A stretch of DNA of 64,000 nucleotides. Source: Temnopleurus reevesii (Eukaryota > Echinodermata > Echinoidea > Temnopleuroida > Temnopleuridae). The DNA is taken from positions 106,055 to 170,054 of the forward strand of contig BQKZ01000315.1 in NCBI GenBank assembly GCA_036244855.1. The letters are read 5' to 3'. Positions 1 through 11,812 of this stretch are shown piece after piece. A program made the translations under genes and the position numbers. The notes beneath the pieces were generated by a model. It did not search any database. It was given only the letters and a program-made list of their open reading frames with translations, and had not been told where the DNA came from. Within the stretch, counting starts at the first letter, position 1. Each line of letters begins with the position of its first letter.

Positions 1-2211
1 AGCTCTTGTTTCCTGTCAATATTGGAGTAGGTGGAACTAGAAGTGGATCTATTGGGATTAATTTTCACTACATGTAGATTGTAAAGTTTTCTCCCTTCAG
101 GAAATATTTCCAACAATCACTGTACATTTCTATTAGAAAAAATTGCGATACAAAACGTCCTCGTGTAGCAAAATAATTGATACGTATGGAGAGATTCCAG
201 TAAATTGTAATTGGTTTTAAATCTGCATTTTTTTTTCTTAACTGCACTTTGAAACACACATTTTCATTTGCACACTGTCTGCATGATTGTGCAATAAACT
301 GCAACTTGCAATCGATATGAACTTTCTAGCATCACTTCCTTAATCAAAAACATTACAGAGCAGAAATGAATAGAAAAAAGAAACTATAATTCCAAGAAAA
401 TGTCAAATTACAATAAAAACTTGGAGATATATGCACAGTCTTATACATCAATAGCTCAAGCACAAGTACAATATTTCCCCATCATTCATAAACAGACATT
501 TTTAGGACTTGACAGGGTAGGAACCTAATAATGACTTCTTGAACAGAGAACAATGTGGGTATCAATTCCTTCAGTGTAAAAATTTCCAGGCCACATCCTT
601 GAAAAATAAAATTGAATTTATGATTAGTAGGCCTACATGAGAGGGGAAGTTCAGGTATGATAACAATTCAGCCCATTTGAAGCCTTGAAGGGAATATCAA
701 TATTTCTCTGCAAGTTGCAGACAAATCTATAAAAATTGGATTCAGTAATCAAATAAATTTCAATCTATATTTTCTGGTTAACATGAGAAGGGACTGTTTG
801 TTGTGTGACCTTTATTCATTCTCTGTGACATAAAAGAAATGATAACAACTTGTTTCAATTGACATAAAGAATGATACATGTACTTGCTTTCAATCGTAAT
901 CAACAACGCACTACTTTCTGCGATAGAAAAAGACATTCTTCAAAATTTCATCAGAAATATTTATTGGAATGAAAAGGGAGTTGACAAAATCGACGAACTT
1001 TTTATGTCCTACACAATTCTTTAGGTCTTCATCTAACCACAAGCATCCCTTCATATTGATCCTTGCAATATTAGGAAAAATGTGCCACATTTGTCTTCAC
1101 ATATGCACCCCCCCCTAAAAAAGGAAAGAAAAATAGCTCATAACCAGTTGTTTGCACAATAATGTAGATATTCAATTTATTCATCATGCAATTCAATGCA
1201 CGATCATAAAAGGCATCTGATCAGAATGGACAAATGTTTCCCAGAAAGACTAGCATGCACCCAGACATGAAACTGAGGAGCGTGTGAACACGTTGTAATA
1301 AGATGAGTGGCATCGTAATGTGCAACCCTTTCCAAGAACTCTCTTCTCAAATGAATACAAAGTGCTTTTAATACAGCGGGTGTTGTGATTGTCATTGTAT
1401 GACATTTGCTGGTCCTGCCATGATTCTTCCAGCCTTATTAAATTTCTCAAAAGGCATAGGGTTAGGTCTTGATCGTTCTGTTTTGTTTCGGTCTGCTTTG
1501 ATTCAGATTAACAGGATAAGGATAGGGGTATGATTAGAAAAAAATATTTAGGGTTACTGGTATGTACATGGGAAGTCTTGAAGCACCACCATAAGTTTCA
1601 TATTTATATAAGGCTGATATTGTAATTGTACATTTAATATGATGTATCAAACCTTACATGCACACTGTGAGCTTGAAACTTGAAAAACAAAGCTTCATTT
1701 ATTATATAGCCTTCAAAAACTTGGCTCAAAGTCTCAGCGTTTCAAGCAAATTCAGATTTATCCCTGACCATGATTGCACATGACCTTCAAGATACAGAGA
1801 AACATTTATAACAGGTGCTTTAACTACATAGCAATTGATCCTGTTTACTTTTTTTTTTTTGAAAATTCATAAAACAGGACACTTCATGAATCATATCAAA
1901 GCAGCACCAAGTACTGTCAAATCAGCTCACATTTCAGCTGATACACACATGAAACTATTTACATAAATTTACATTCTAAACATCCCATAGTCCTGCGTGT
2001 AGGCCTACACTGTTAACAGATAAAAGCAAAGAATTATGACAGGTAATGCACCTCAATTCTTTCAAAAGATGACATTTAATCTTTTTCATGTCTTACTTTC
2101 CTGTTTTTATCAAAACCAAGTTATTCCACATCAGGATTTCCCTTTTCACATAATCCAAGTGAAACATAACCCAGCTACATATAACCACTGTACATGTATC
2201 TACAGACTTAC
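1..2211. other. Presumed intron 2 of the MSK gene
   Basis: Low-complexity AT-rich sequence left of exon 2. I found no stretch encoding the next expected kinase segment (the rest of the glycine-rich loop and the VAIK-type lysine), so the next exon is probably outside the window. No clear transposon ends were seen. Confidence 0.5.
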
Positions 2212-5200
2212 CTCCAGTTCCTAGCACCTTCAACAGTTCAAAGTTCTCTCGCCCCACCTTCTCTGCATGTCCTGTCAGGTTCGCTGCAATCATAAAAAAG
2301 CAACAAAACGGGAAGACATTAGCCGAGAAGTTTCACACATGGTTACTTCACACTTAAAGTACAATGTAAAAACAATGCAAAAATACTATGTTACTCAGAT
2401 TGATATTGTGAACAAGCTGAATTTCCGTCAATGGACAATAAAATTATTGAACTAACAAAAATACATGCATTAAACTTTGTTAAATATTGATCATCACATA
2501 AATGATATTTCCAAATTAAAAAAAATCATAGTTTGAAAATCAGAAAGTTAATTATTCAAATCAATAGAAGCTGATGCATTTTAATCTTTTATATGTTAAA
2601 CAAATCAAGAATAAAAACAAGATGAAAATCTGATGTCTCCATAGATTTTAAAGATGGATTATTTCATACCGATTTAAAAAATGGTATGAAATGGACATTA
2701 GAATTATGCAGCATAGGCACACGATCATGTTATCGCCAGGTCACCTGTGAGAATGGCACCAATTTTTTCGCTCGTAGTTTCACTACATGTAGCTTGATGA
2801 AGTTTTGTTGATTGCATCAAAGTTTTGTTGTGTTGTAGAAGATTCATTTTTATATTCGTAGTTAATGAAACTTAACATTTCGGGATAAGTGTAGATATGG
2901 CTATAGTAACAAGCAGCCTGGTAAGTGTAATAAAAAATCTCAAACAGCAACTTTACAAGACTCGTATTTCTCCAAGGGACCTTTGCCTCAAACAGTCAAG
3001 CACATCCCATATCTTGTAAACAAGGATTCATCCAACACATGTTAACAGGCAGTTTGATGCAAAAGCCCTCTGAATAACACAATGTAAATTTCACACATGA
3101 CACTGACACAAAAACAAATGCTTCCTGTGTCCCAGACCACGTTCCCAGGGTGAATTCTTTGTGTAAGCGACAAGTATCAACACCTGTAACAGATGGGTGG
3201 GGCTCTTCTGGCCACACTCTAAGAACAACAAAAACAATCCATCATAGACATGGGAACCAATACCAGTAAAGCCACAGAAAACATGATGGTCATTTGGGAG
3301 TTCATCGAACAAGTTGTTATTCAATAATGTTTCAATTGGAATCATAGACTTTAAATTGTGTAAGAATGTTACAAAATATGTTATTATCATATTCAAGTGT
3401 TATTGATGAGTATATTCATTAAAAAAAATGACAGAATTAAAACAGACGGAGGTCATACACATGTATCAACTGAAATTTCCGCAGTGGTTTTATTTTTGCG
3501 AATTTCACTCTGTATAATGCCCACAGTCTTGTGTGCAAAAATCTCTCAAAAAAGATATCAAACTTAGTAAATTTGCTCAAGTTTATGTACTCTATAATAT
3601 TGGCTTTTAAGGTAAGAACATAATAGGCTCTATCTTTTGTCACCGAACATCAGCTTTGTTTACGGGGTAAAAAAAGGCTGCATGTGTCTCATATCCCAGT
3701 CAAGCTTGAACATGTACAGTGAACAACTGGGTATACACCAGACGCTTTTTTACCCAAGCAATTCCAGACAACATGAAGGTAAGGACAAAAAAAATGATTG
3801 GAAAACATTCTGACTGCCATTTCAGACTGATATTCCCTAGGTGATCACTGACTAAATACTGGCTCAACATTGGATACATGTATGTGTGAATTGGTATGGA
3901 TGTAGTTATGCATAATTCTGACCTGCCTATAGATCGTAATTGGAGAGAACATTCCTAAGTTTAGACTGGTCTGTATTTAGCCTATTTACTTGTATTCAAG
4001 GATCAAAGTACTGTCTAGACAATAGTCTATTCTGTCTGATATATTTATGAGGAAAAACATTGCTATAGTAAATGCCACAGGGATACCCTGTTGTTGTACC
4101 ACTCTGATCTTTCTCTGTGCATCTGTACCTTACAAGGAACTTCCAGATTTTGTTCATTCCTAGAACTTTTAAAGGTTGTTTCTATTAAATACATGCACAG
4201 GGAATAATTTCATTTTTCACATTTGATTACCAGTTTTAGAGACTCATGACAAATCTTAAAGAATTGGCTGCACCGTTCAATATAATAAAAGTTGCTTAAC
4301 AAAACATCTTTTGTGTAGTAATCATGCTAAATTATAAAATTGCATAGCAAATTGTGATGCAATACCAGGAAAATTATTCGCTGCATGTATAAAGTAGTGC
4401 AACTTAATTTTTCTTTGCCCACATATTCCATTCCTACCTGTACATAATGTATTATCAAAATCACACAATAATCAATCCTTTATTCAAGTTATTCAAGCAC
4501 CATTACAAGCTGCAGTCATAATACTCTCCTCAAACAATACAAGCATGTGGCCTTGCTTTGATATAGAGTTACATGCAATCAAACATTATTATGTACAGAA
4601 TGGAATTATAAACAAAATTGTGTACAATACAATGTATGCTACATTGCATGGTTGAATAATGCGAATATTGAGTTTGGGATCATGTAAAAGCAAGATGTAG
4701 TGACGATAGAGGTATAGTTAAATCTACAATCAGGTTTGTAGCCCCCAGTACAAGCATCACAATATACGAAAAATGTACATTTCTAGAAACCTATTACTCA
4801 GGTTAGGAATATATATGTTCAAATACCTCTCTGTGGAATAGTGACGTACTTAATGAATTATTTCCAAGATATTTGCTGACAAAATTTACAAGTATTACAA
4901 GAATCTGTTAAGGGGGAACTTCATCCAGACATTAATGTGCGCTCAGAAGATGAAGAAAATAACAATGGTCAATCTGTGAAAATTTGAGCAAAATCTAACA
5001 ATATGTTCAAAAGTTATGAATTTTCAAAGTTATTATTTACACCCCTCATGGGTTCCTTAAATTGGCAACGTACAGGCACAAAATGGCTGCCAACATGGAG
5101 AACTCTCCATTCACTTTGTACACAGAATTTCACATTTTCTTCTTTTTCTAGAAAAGTAGACAAAATTGTACTTTTTTTCTTAAAGTATGATATGGACATG

Positions 5201-8200
5201 TTGATTCTGCATGCATTTCGGAATGAATTATGTTGATTTATTGTCTATTTTTCACAGATTGACCATTGTTATTTTCTACATCCACTGAAAGTGCATCAAT
5301 GTCTGGGTGAAGTTCCCCTTTAAGGCATCCATAGAGCAGCTACTTCCTCTGATAAATGATGTTTGCAAGCTTCTATAGTTTGTCAAGCGGCAGCCCTGGG
5401 TAAATATGACTGATTATTCTCATTATCAGCAAAAACTTTTTTCTACTGTGAACCCTCAACAGTGGTTTAGATGATAGCGACAAGCTTTTATAAAGATTTT
5501 CTATGATATTACAATTTTAAGATTTAAAAAACAGAAAATGAACATCTTATGATCTGGGTATATATATGTCGAACAATGCCACTCTTGTCAATGTAGGCCT
5601 ACCTGACAAGTATCAGAAAACAATGTGAAAATGCATATTTGCACACAATCCTTTGTGTAGTGAGATAAAACACGGAACATGCCAGCAGCAGGAAAGCGTC
5701 TGAGCCTTTCCCAGGGTTGTGCATTGAGTGTATGTTTGTTTCCAGGGCCTTGATAGAGGTAGACACTAGTCTGCAAGCACATACCCTAGACTTTCGGTGT
5801 GTGCATGCGCAAAGCGTGATACAAGGTATGCATATTGTGTGACTACATCACACCTACAGCCTTGGCTGAGAGCATAAAGACACACAATGCATACCCTGTA
5901 TCACTCTCTTGGCATGCACTCACCGAGAGCCAAGGGTCTGTCCTGGCAGACTAGGTAGACACAGTGTAGGATCAAATGACGGATTGAAACATTGAGAAGC
6001 AGACAGTACTGAGCACTGCTGTGTGTCCTGGGGTCTACAGGGCTAGAATCCACCTGCGGCCAGGGGCCTGGGAAAGGTTGCCCATGGGATACTGGATTCT
6101 CAGGACAACCTGATGATGATTTTTTTTCAATGTAAAAATATTAATCATAATAAAGGTCCTTTGAGTAAAAGGAACACAAAATCAACATGAATACACTGAC
6201 ATTTGAACTTTAATGTCTGGTCAATCTAAAAATACAGACTATGTTTCTTATTCTAAATAATTTGCAATTTTAACGATCCAAATCAAAGTGAAGTAGAGAT
6301 ATTTCATAAGCACAGAAACATAATTCATTTGAATTAACAAATTAGTAAATACAATTTTTGAAATGTTCTTGCAGAGATGCTAATAGTGGCAAATTGGAAT
6401 TCCAGTGATTTTTATTAAAGTCGGTCCGTCATGATCGACAACACTTCCGGTTGCGAGCGCACACGGACGGCGTGTCGTGTGTTGGCAACAACGATATGAA
6501 CATTTCCTTGCTTACGCACCTTGCCAAACTCAGACACTCGGGGAAACTTCGTACAAATTTCCGATCCATGATCGGCGCATGTAACTTTCATTCCTCCCCT
6601 CTTCAGCTTCGATTTTTCTTTAAAAAAATACAAAACAGATAGTATGCGATTGCCGAGATGGGAGCTAGCGAAATATAGCTTGCTTGCTTCCTATTCCAGG
6701 TTAAAAATGCCGTGATTTTTCTGTTCGCCAATCTTCGTAATCAAAATGGCAGCGGCCACTTAGCCACGCCCTGAACGCCATGTCGCCCCGCCTTTAAATG
6801 ATATCCAAATCATAATACATTGCATTCAGGTGTAGTGTAGTACATCATCATTTGGTTTATACCAGTTGAAGTAAAACAAGGTAATTCTTTGGTGATCACA
6901 GGGAAGGAAACGCAAATTGGAACACTGAACATGTATATACAGTATGTAGAATGTATCTGTCATTACAAACACATACATGTACCACTGTACCCTGATTTTT
7001 GTTCTTGTACACAATATTAGTGTTACCTGCACATATGTGATTTTCATAGGGTTCAGAGACTTTTTTAACTGCATATTGAGTGACACAATGAGAAACCAGA
7101 GTACTGTTTTCTCACTTAGACAGAGATTACCATCTTTTTCCTCCTCAGATTTTATCTCCTAAGAACATATGACCCGTAAACGATTTAAATTGGCAGTGGT
7201 TTACAAGAACCTCTACTGGAAGAGGAGAATATTGAACAACATGTAAAGCCGGAACAGAATTGTGGAACACTCCCTAGTCAGTATTATCAAGGTCTGACAT
7301 TATAGTTCGACAAAATATAAAAGTATCGCAGTCCTAGGCAATGTATGTAATGACTTCATTGCTTTCCCAGTTTGACGTAAGGAAATCGTCAGCCTGGGAA
7401 CAATATGCATGTGACTAGCATAAAATAGTCTGCAAGCACATACCCTAGACTTTCGGTATGTGCATGTGCAGAGCGCGAAGCGTGATAAAGGGTATGCATT
7501 GCGTGATGTAGCATTGCTCTATCCTCAGTCTAGCCTTGACTGAGGATAGAGCAATGCTGTATATGTGTGATGTAGTCATACAAAGCATACCCTGTATCAC
7601 GCTCTGCACATGTATCATTTGATTGAACTGGAAGACACATACCCTGTATCATGCTTTGCACATGTATCATTTGATTGAACTGGAAGACAAAGTTCAGAGG
7701 CCTTTCTCTCTTAGAAATACTTTTCAGTGTACATTGTCTTCTTGTGTTTAAAGGGTATCTGAGCCACTCAAAAAATAAGTTGCTGGTTGCAAAAATCGCC
7801 AATAAAAATACATATCTTTAAAAAAAAAAATTTATTTCAAGATGTTAAATTTACAAAACTGAAACTTTCTCTTAACATATCTCAAAACAAGTCACGCAAA
7901 GACTAGCACATACTGCGGAATGATCGCCGATCGCTGGTTGAAGTTACGATAGCTACGAATATTGTACATGCCAAAGATAATTTTTGTGCAAACAAGTTTG
8001 GCTGCCTGTCATCCCACAGAAATCAAAACATTTGAGCCGTTGAATTTTCTCAAACAAATATAAAGTAACTTGTCAATCACAATATCTTTCCAATCGTTAT
8101 TTGGGGGAGAGTCTGACGAGCATGCATGAAAAAGAGGCCTGCAGAGCCCTAAAAGATAATTAGGCTCCACACGCCGATCGCTGAAAAACAATTGAATTTC

Positions 8201-10520
8201 CTTTCAACTCCTTAACTAGTAATCCATATCAAGTCAGATAAAGTTATATGAGGTTTAACTTCATACACATCTTTTTTTTTTGGGGGGGGGGGGGTCTCAG
8301 ATAGCCTTTAAATGTTCTAAATTCTCAATCAATACCTGGTGTATGAAGCTTACCAATCTCAAATTACTGTAAGGCTGGAATACAATCAATATGAAATTAG
8401 GAATTCAAAAACTAAAAACACAAAAAGTAGAAAAAGTTTTGGGCTTTTACCCTTACATAATATGCAATTGCATGACAAATATGGTCAATAGTGGTGAAAG
8501 AATACAATTCAAAATGAGAACCAAAGAATTCAGAATATTGTAGAAATAACTGTCAAAGGGCTCAATCATAGATCTTACTTATCGGAAAGAAAAAGATTCA
8601 CTTGACCTCTCTGAATGCAGAACATCTCTATCCAAAATATGAATTTGAAATGAAACATTCCTTCTCATTTTAACCAAAAAGTGATATTTGACATTGGGCA
8701 GTCCCTTACAATACAACGGAATAATAACATTTTTAAGAAATATAATGAATCAAGTATATAGGCATTGAATTAATCCTTTGAGGGATTTAATCACATCGCA
8801 GCAGCTTCAAGTCAAATGAAGAAATGTCCTTATATCGGTCTATTTGCATCTGTACATTGTTCACAAAAGATATGAGAACCTTTTAAAGACACTGTTCATG
8901 TACCTGCATAAACAACATCCATATCAATAATCCCATAATTATTGACCTATTTCACAATAGGCCTCTTAATTACACTCTGCTTATCAAGGCAATATCTGAA
9001 TGGCCACTACAGATCATTTGATCAATTTACTTGATAATTACAGTAAAACATATTTGACAAATATCAAACATATGCAGGGAATAATTTTCCTGGTATGGCA
9101 TTGCAATTGACTATGCAATTTTGCATAGAACTGTACAATAAAGAGTGTCCTCAACATCTATAACTTTTCGAGTTTGAAAAGTAAAATAATTCCCTGCATA
9201 GTGCAGGCTGTTTGAATGTAAAATAGAGATTTATTGCACAAGACCAAAGGATGTTTTACAATGAAAATTATATAAAACAAAACAGTTTGTTGCTTCATCC
9301 TATTTCTTCACAAAGGGTCTTATATAAGTATGTATATAAATGCCAAGGTGTACCTTAGACCAGGGATCCCTGCTTAGACATACTTTATGTACATGGCTGG
9401 TTGTGGATTGGTTGTTTATTGGTTTATGGCGACTCTCAATGCATTGTCCGGATGGTTTTCGACAGGCAATATGTAGATACATAAATTATAAATTTGGGGT
9501 AGTAGACTCTTCTTTTAATATTGAATTAATGATGCTGGAAATGGTCACCAGCTTCACTCAATCCAGAATTGGGGTATACTGGTGAATCCAGTTACCAGAC
9601 ACTTTTTTGTCAACATATTGCGGTTGTTACAAAACATGAAAATAAACTAAGATATTTGCAGATCTCATCATCGCTCGAAACAGTCCACATTTGCCGTAAT
9701 TGCTGCACTTCAAAATGCAAGCATATCCGCGTCCAAATTTACCATGTTGTCAGTGTCCGGTTACCGGGTTCCCACTATGTATAGGTCTATTGACCGACAT
9801 GGTGTAACTCTTGCACTTGGTGAAATTTAGCCCTTTTCCTGAATCTCACCGACTATGAGTAAAGTGAATGGGATAGAGAGAAGGATGCCAATGTTTTTAG
9901 AGTGCAAAAATGACAGCATTTTTGGTTAGATTTTGCCAAAATATCTCTCATACATTCCCTCTAATATTATTGGTAACAAACAACATCAAAGTAAAATTGA
10001 ATCGCTATAAGCCTTAACAAGTTATACATCATTTCTTTTATACAAAGTCTACTGTGAAGATCAAAACAATGAGGTCCTGTCCGCTGACCGTATGAACGCA
10101 AATCAATGCACGGATGGACTAGCCTAGTCTAGTAAGACAAGTCAAGGGCTAAGTCTCGGCCTATTCTACGAGAATGCCAATTGAGTACTGTAGGATATTA
10201 ATCATGTTCTTCTTAACACATGCTTTTTTAATGCTGAAAATTTAGCGCCCAGACATCAGACCTCCTATAATACAAATATTCATGGCCCTGCAGCCTAAAT
10301 GTTGGTGTGCTGTGTGAGCTGCAGCTGCGCTGAGACGACTCATGCCATGGCTATCCAGGACGACGACGTTAGCCAGGGATGGGACACTGCACTGTCTGGC
10401 ACTCTGACTGTTGCGAATACAGTGACCATGTTTTACGATTTTCTAAACAAATGAAAAAGACTCACCATGTTTCAATTCATGCCGAACCATCAATGTATCT
10501 CCAAGCATAGCCTGTGCCAT
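2212..10520 (-). CDS. RPS6KA5: MSK1/2-type ribosomal S6 kinase, first two coding exons (partial gene)
   Basis: Minus-strand 5' end of a mitogen- and stress-activated protein kinase (RPS6KA4/5 family; nuclear AGC/CaMK double kinases phosphorylating CREB and histone H3). Exon 1 is 10520 to 10466: ATG at 10520 with an in-frame TGA four codons upstream, 18 codons plus one base, ending in HELKH before GTGAGT. Exon 2 is 2283 to 2212: after an AG acceptor it reads NLTGHAEKVGRENFELLKVL and ends just after GTG, the start of the glycine-rich ATP loop, before GTAAGT. The phase-1 junction makes an Ala, giving HELKHANLTGH, very close to the MSK1 N-terminus as I know it. The remaining kinase exons lie left of position 1. 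Intron 1 is 8182 bp. Assignment to MSK1 rather than MSK2 is uncertain; many invertebrates have one copy. Confidence 0.85.
4191..4388. mobile_element. Small TIR element (MITE), family 1 copy A
   Basis: Ends are inverted repeats: ACATGCACAGGGAATAATTT on the left and the complement of ACATGCAGCGAATAATTT on the right. The right half matches the left half of the element at 9071-9200 in opposite orientation, including a GCAATACCAGGAAAATTATT-like stretch. Non-coding; lies in MSK intron 1. Confidence 0.6.
4912..5319. mobile_element. TTAA-flanked MITE, 408 bp
   Basis: Flanked by TTAA at 4908-4911 and 5320-5323. The termini form inverted repeats of about 28 bp starting GGGGGAACTTC on the left and AGGGGAACTTC (complement) on the right, with a second inner inverted pair (AATGGTCAATCTGTGAAAA and its complement near 5255-5275). 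TTAA duplication is typical of piggyBac-type transposition, so this is probably a non-autonomous derivative. No coding capacity. Confidence 0.75.
5766..5954. mobile_element. Foldback MITE, family 2 copy A
   Basis: Starts CTAGTCTGC and ends GCAGACTAG, a perfect 9-bp TIR. Inner arms are also complementary (GTGATACAAGGTATGCAT near 5816 versus ATGCATACCCTGTATCAC near 5888). The left half is nearly identical to 7427-7500. Confidence 0.7.
6415..6800 (-). promoter_or_regulatory. CpG-rich patch; candidate alternative promoter/first exon
   Basis: CpG-rich sequence in an otherwise CpG-poor intron. On the minus strand an ATG at about 6588 opens a frame beginning MKVTCADHGSEICTKF that runs to FGK, then meets a GTGCGT donor-like site. 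The phase would be 0, which does not fit MSK exon 2 (needs phase 1), so it would belong to another transcript or is chance. I do not recognise the peptide. Confidence 0.25.
7424..7690. mobile_element. Foldback MITE, family 2 copy B, with perfect hairpin and internal duplication
   Basis: TAGTCTGCAAGCACATACCC at the left repeats the start of 5766-5954. The centre holds a perfect hairpin with 21-bp arms (7510-7530 and 7538-7558) and a 7-base loop. A unit of about 53 bp carrying ACATGTATCATTTGATTGAA is present twice in tandem near 7610-7688. Non-coding. Confidence 0.65.
7752..8307. mobile_element. TTAA-flanked MITE, 556 bp
   Basis: TTAA at 7748-7751 and 8308-8311 flanks termini AGGGTATCTGAG (left) and AGGCTATCTGAG (right, complement). 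GCCGATCGCTG occurs near both ends in opposite orientation. The TIR differs from the 4912-5319 element, so this is a second TTAA family. A poly-G run sits just inside the right end. Confidence 0.7.
9071..9200. mobile_element. Small TIR element (MITE), family 1 copy B
   Basis: TATGCAGGGAATAATTTT at the left and the complement of TATGCAGGGAATTATTTT at the right form an 18-bp near-perfect TIR around about 95 bp. Related to 4191-4388. Confidence 0.65.
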
Positions 10521-11812
10521 TTTCACACTCCGTCAATAGAATTTAGGGCAAATTTGCCCACTTGTAAGGCCCAAATGATGTTCTAAAAAGTTTCACTATT
10601 TGGGGAAACAATCAAAATAACATTGTGCGCTAGAGTGACGCAGATGGCGCTAGACCTAAAATGAGAATGTCAGAGTCGACAGTGCAGTGTTGACGAAGAA
10701 GTGGTGCAATGAAAGAGTTTCTAGACCTCTATGGATGCAATATATCGAGTATTGATGAAATCTTCATCTCGCAATTACACAATTTGTAATAGATTGCTGA
10801 GACTCAAAGATTTCTTTTCAGGATAAATGAGAATGTGATGTGATGATGACGATGAAGAACTGGAAGAAAAAAGGAAAAAAAAAGGAAATCAAGGGGCAAT
10901 CAGGATAAATGAACTCGGAAAAGGGAAACGGGACGAGAAGTAAAAATATTATGACGATGGATAAATATTAAATTAATGCTATATAAAAACAAGAGTGAAG
11001 AATTGATGAAAATAAAATATTGTGACAAGAAAATTTTGACAAGAAATTGTGACATTGTTAATAATTATAAAACAATGATCATAAGAATGGCAGATAAAAA
11101 GAAAAACAAACATGAAAGGACGATGACTGAGGTGAAAGAGAAGAGGGGAAAAAAGCAATGATAGAATAGTATATCCTTTTTAATTGGAAATAAGAAAGGG
11201 AACTAGAAAAACTATCAACAGATAGTTGATAATAAGTTAATTAAAGAATAACATATTAAAGAAACGAGAACAGGTCAAAAACTGTTAGACGGACAGGAGA
11301 AGATATTTATATGGTGAATAATGTTGTAAATATGCTTTCATGTCAGAATACTGTTAAAATTTATCAATTCCGGAAAAAGGTAATAATTTTCTCAATTTGG
11401 ATTGACAATAACAAAAGAAATCCTGCAAAAAGAAGGAAAAACAATAAAAACACAATAAATTGTACAAAAACAATAAAACAAAGTAGTTATAAAATGTTAA
11501 TTTTCATATCTATTTAATCAGTTCATAGCATAATTAAAATTGTTGGAACGAGATACGTCACTGAAGTAGTTTTAAAACTAATTACATTATCTTAATTACC
11601 ATAGACCACCACATTTTTATGAATTAGATGACAACAGTCGTATGCCTTAAAAATACATTACTGCCATGCTTTCTGAAGAGAGGGAGAAGGGGCAATCACT
11701 TTCTGGAAAAAAAAATTCATAGGAAGGTCATCAATTGTCAAAATTAACATGCGCACACCCAGGATTTTGATACCGGGAAGGGGGGGGGGGGGGATGTCCA
11801 TATAGTTGTGGG
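10521..11812. other. Region upstream of the MSK start: promoter side plus purine-rich low complexity
   Basis: Between the MSK first exon and a TIR element. Holds the presumed MSK 5'UTR/promoter (no TATA box recognised) and, from about 10850 to 11500, A/G-rich low-complexity sequence whose short open frames look compositional. An isolated transposon end (CACACCCAGGATTTTGATA) is at about 11755. Confidence 0.5.
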
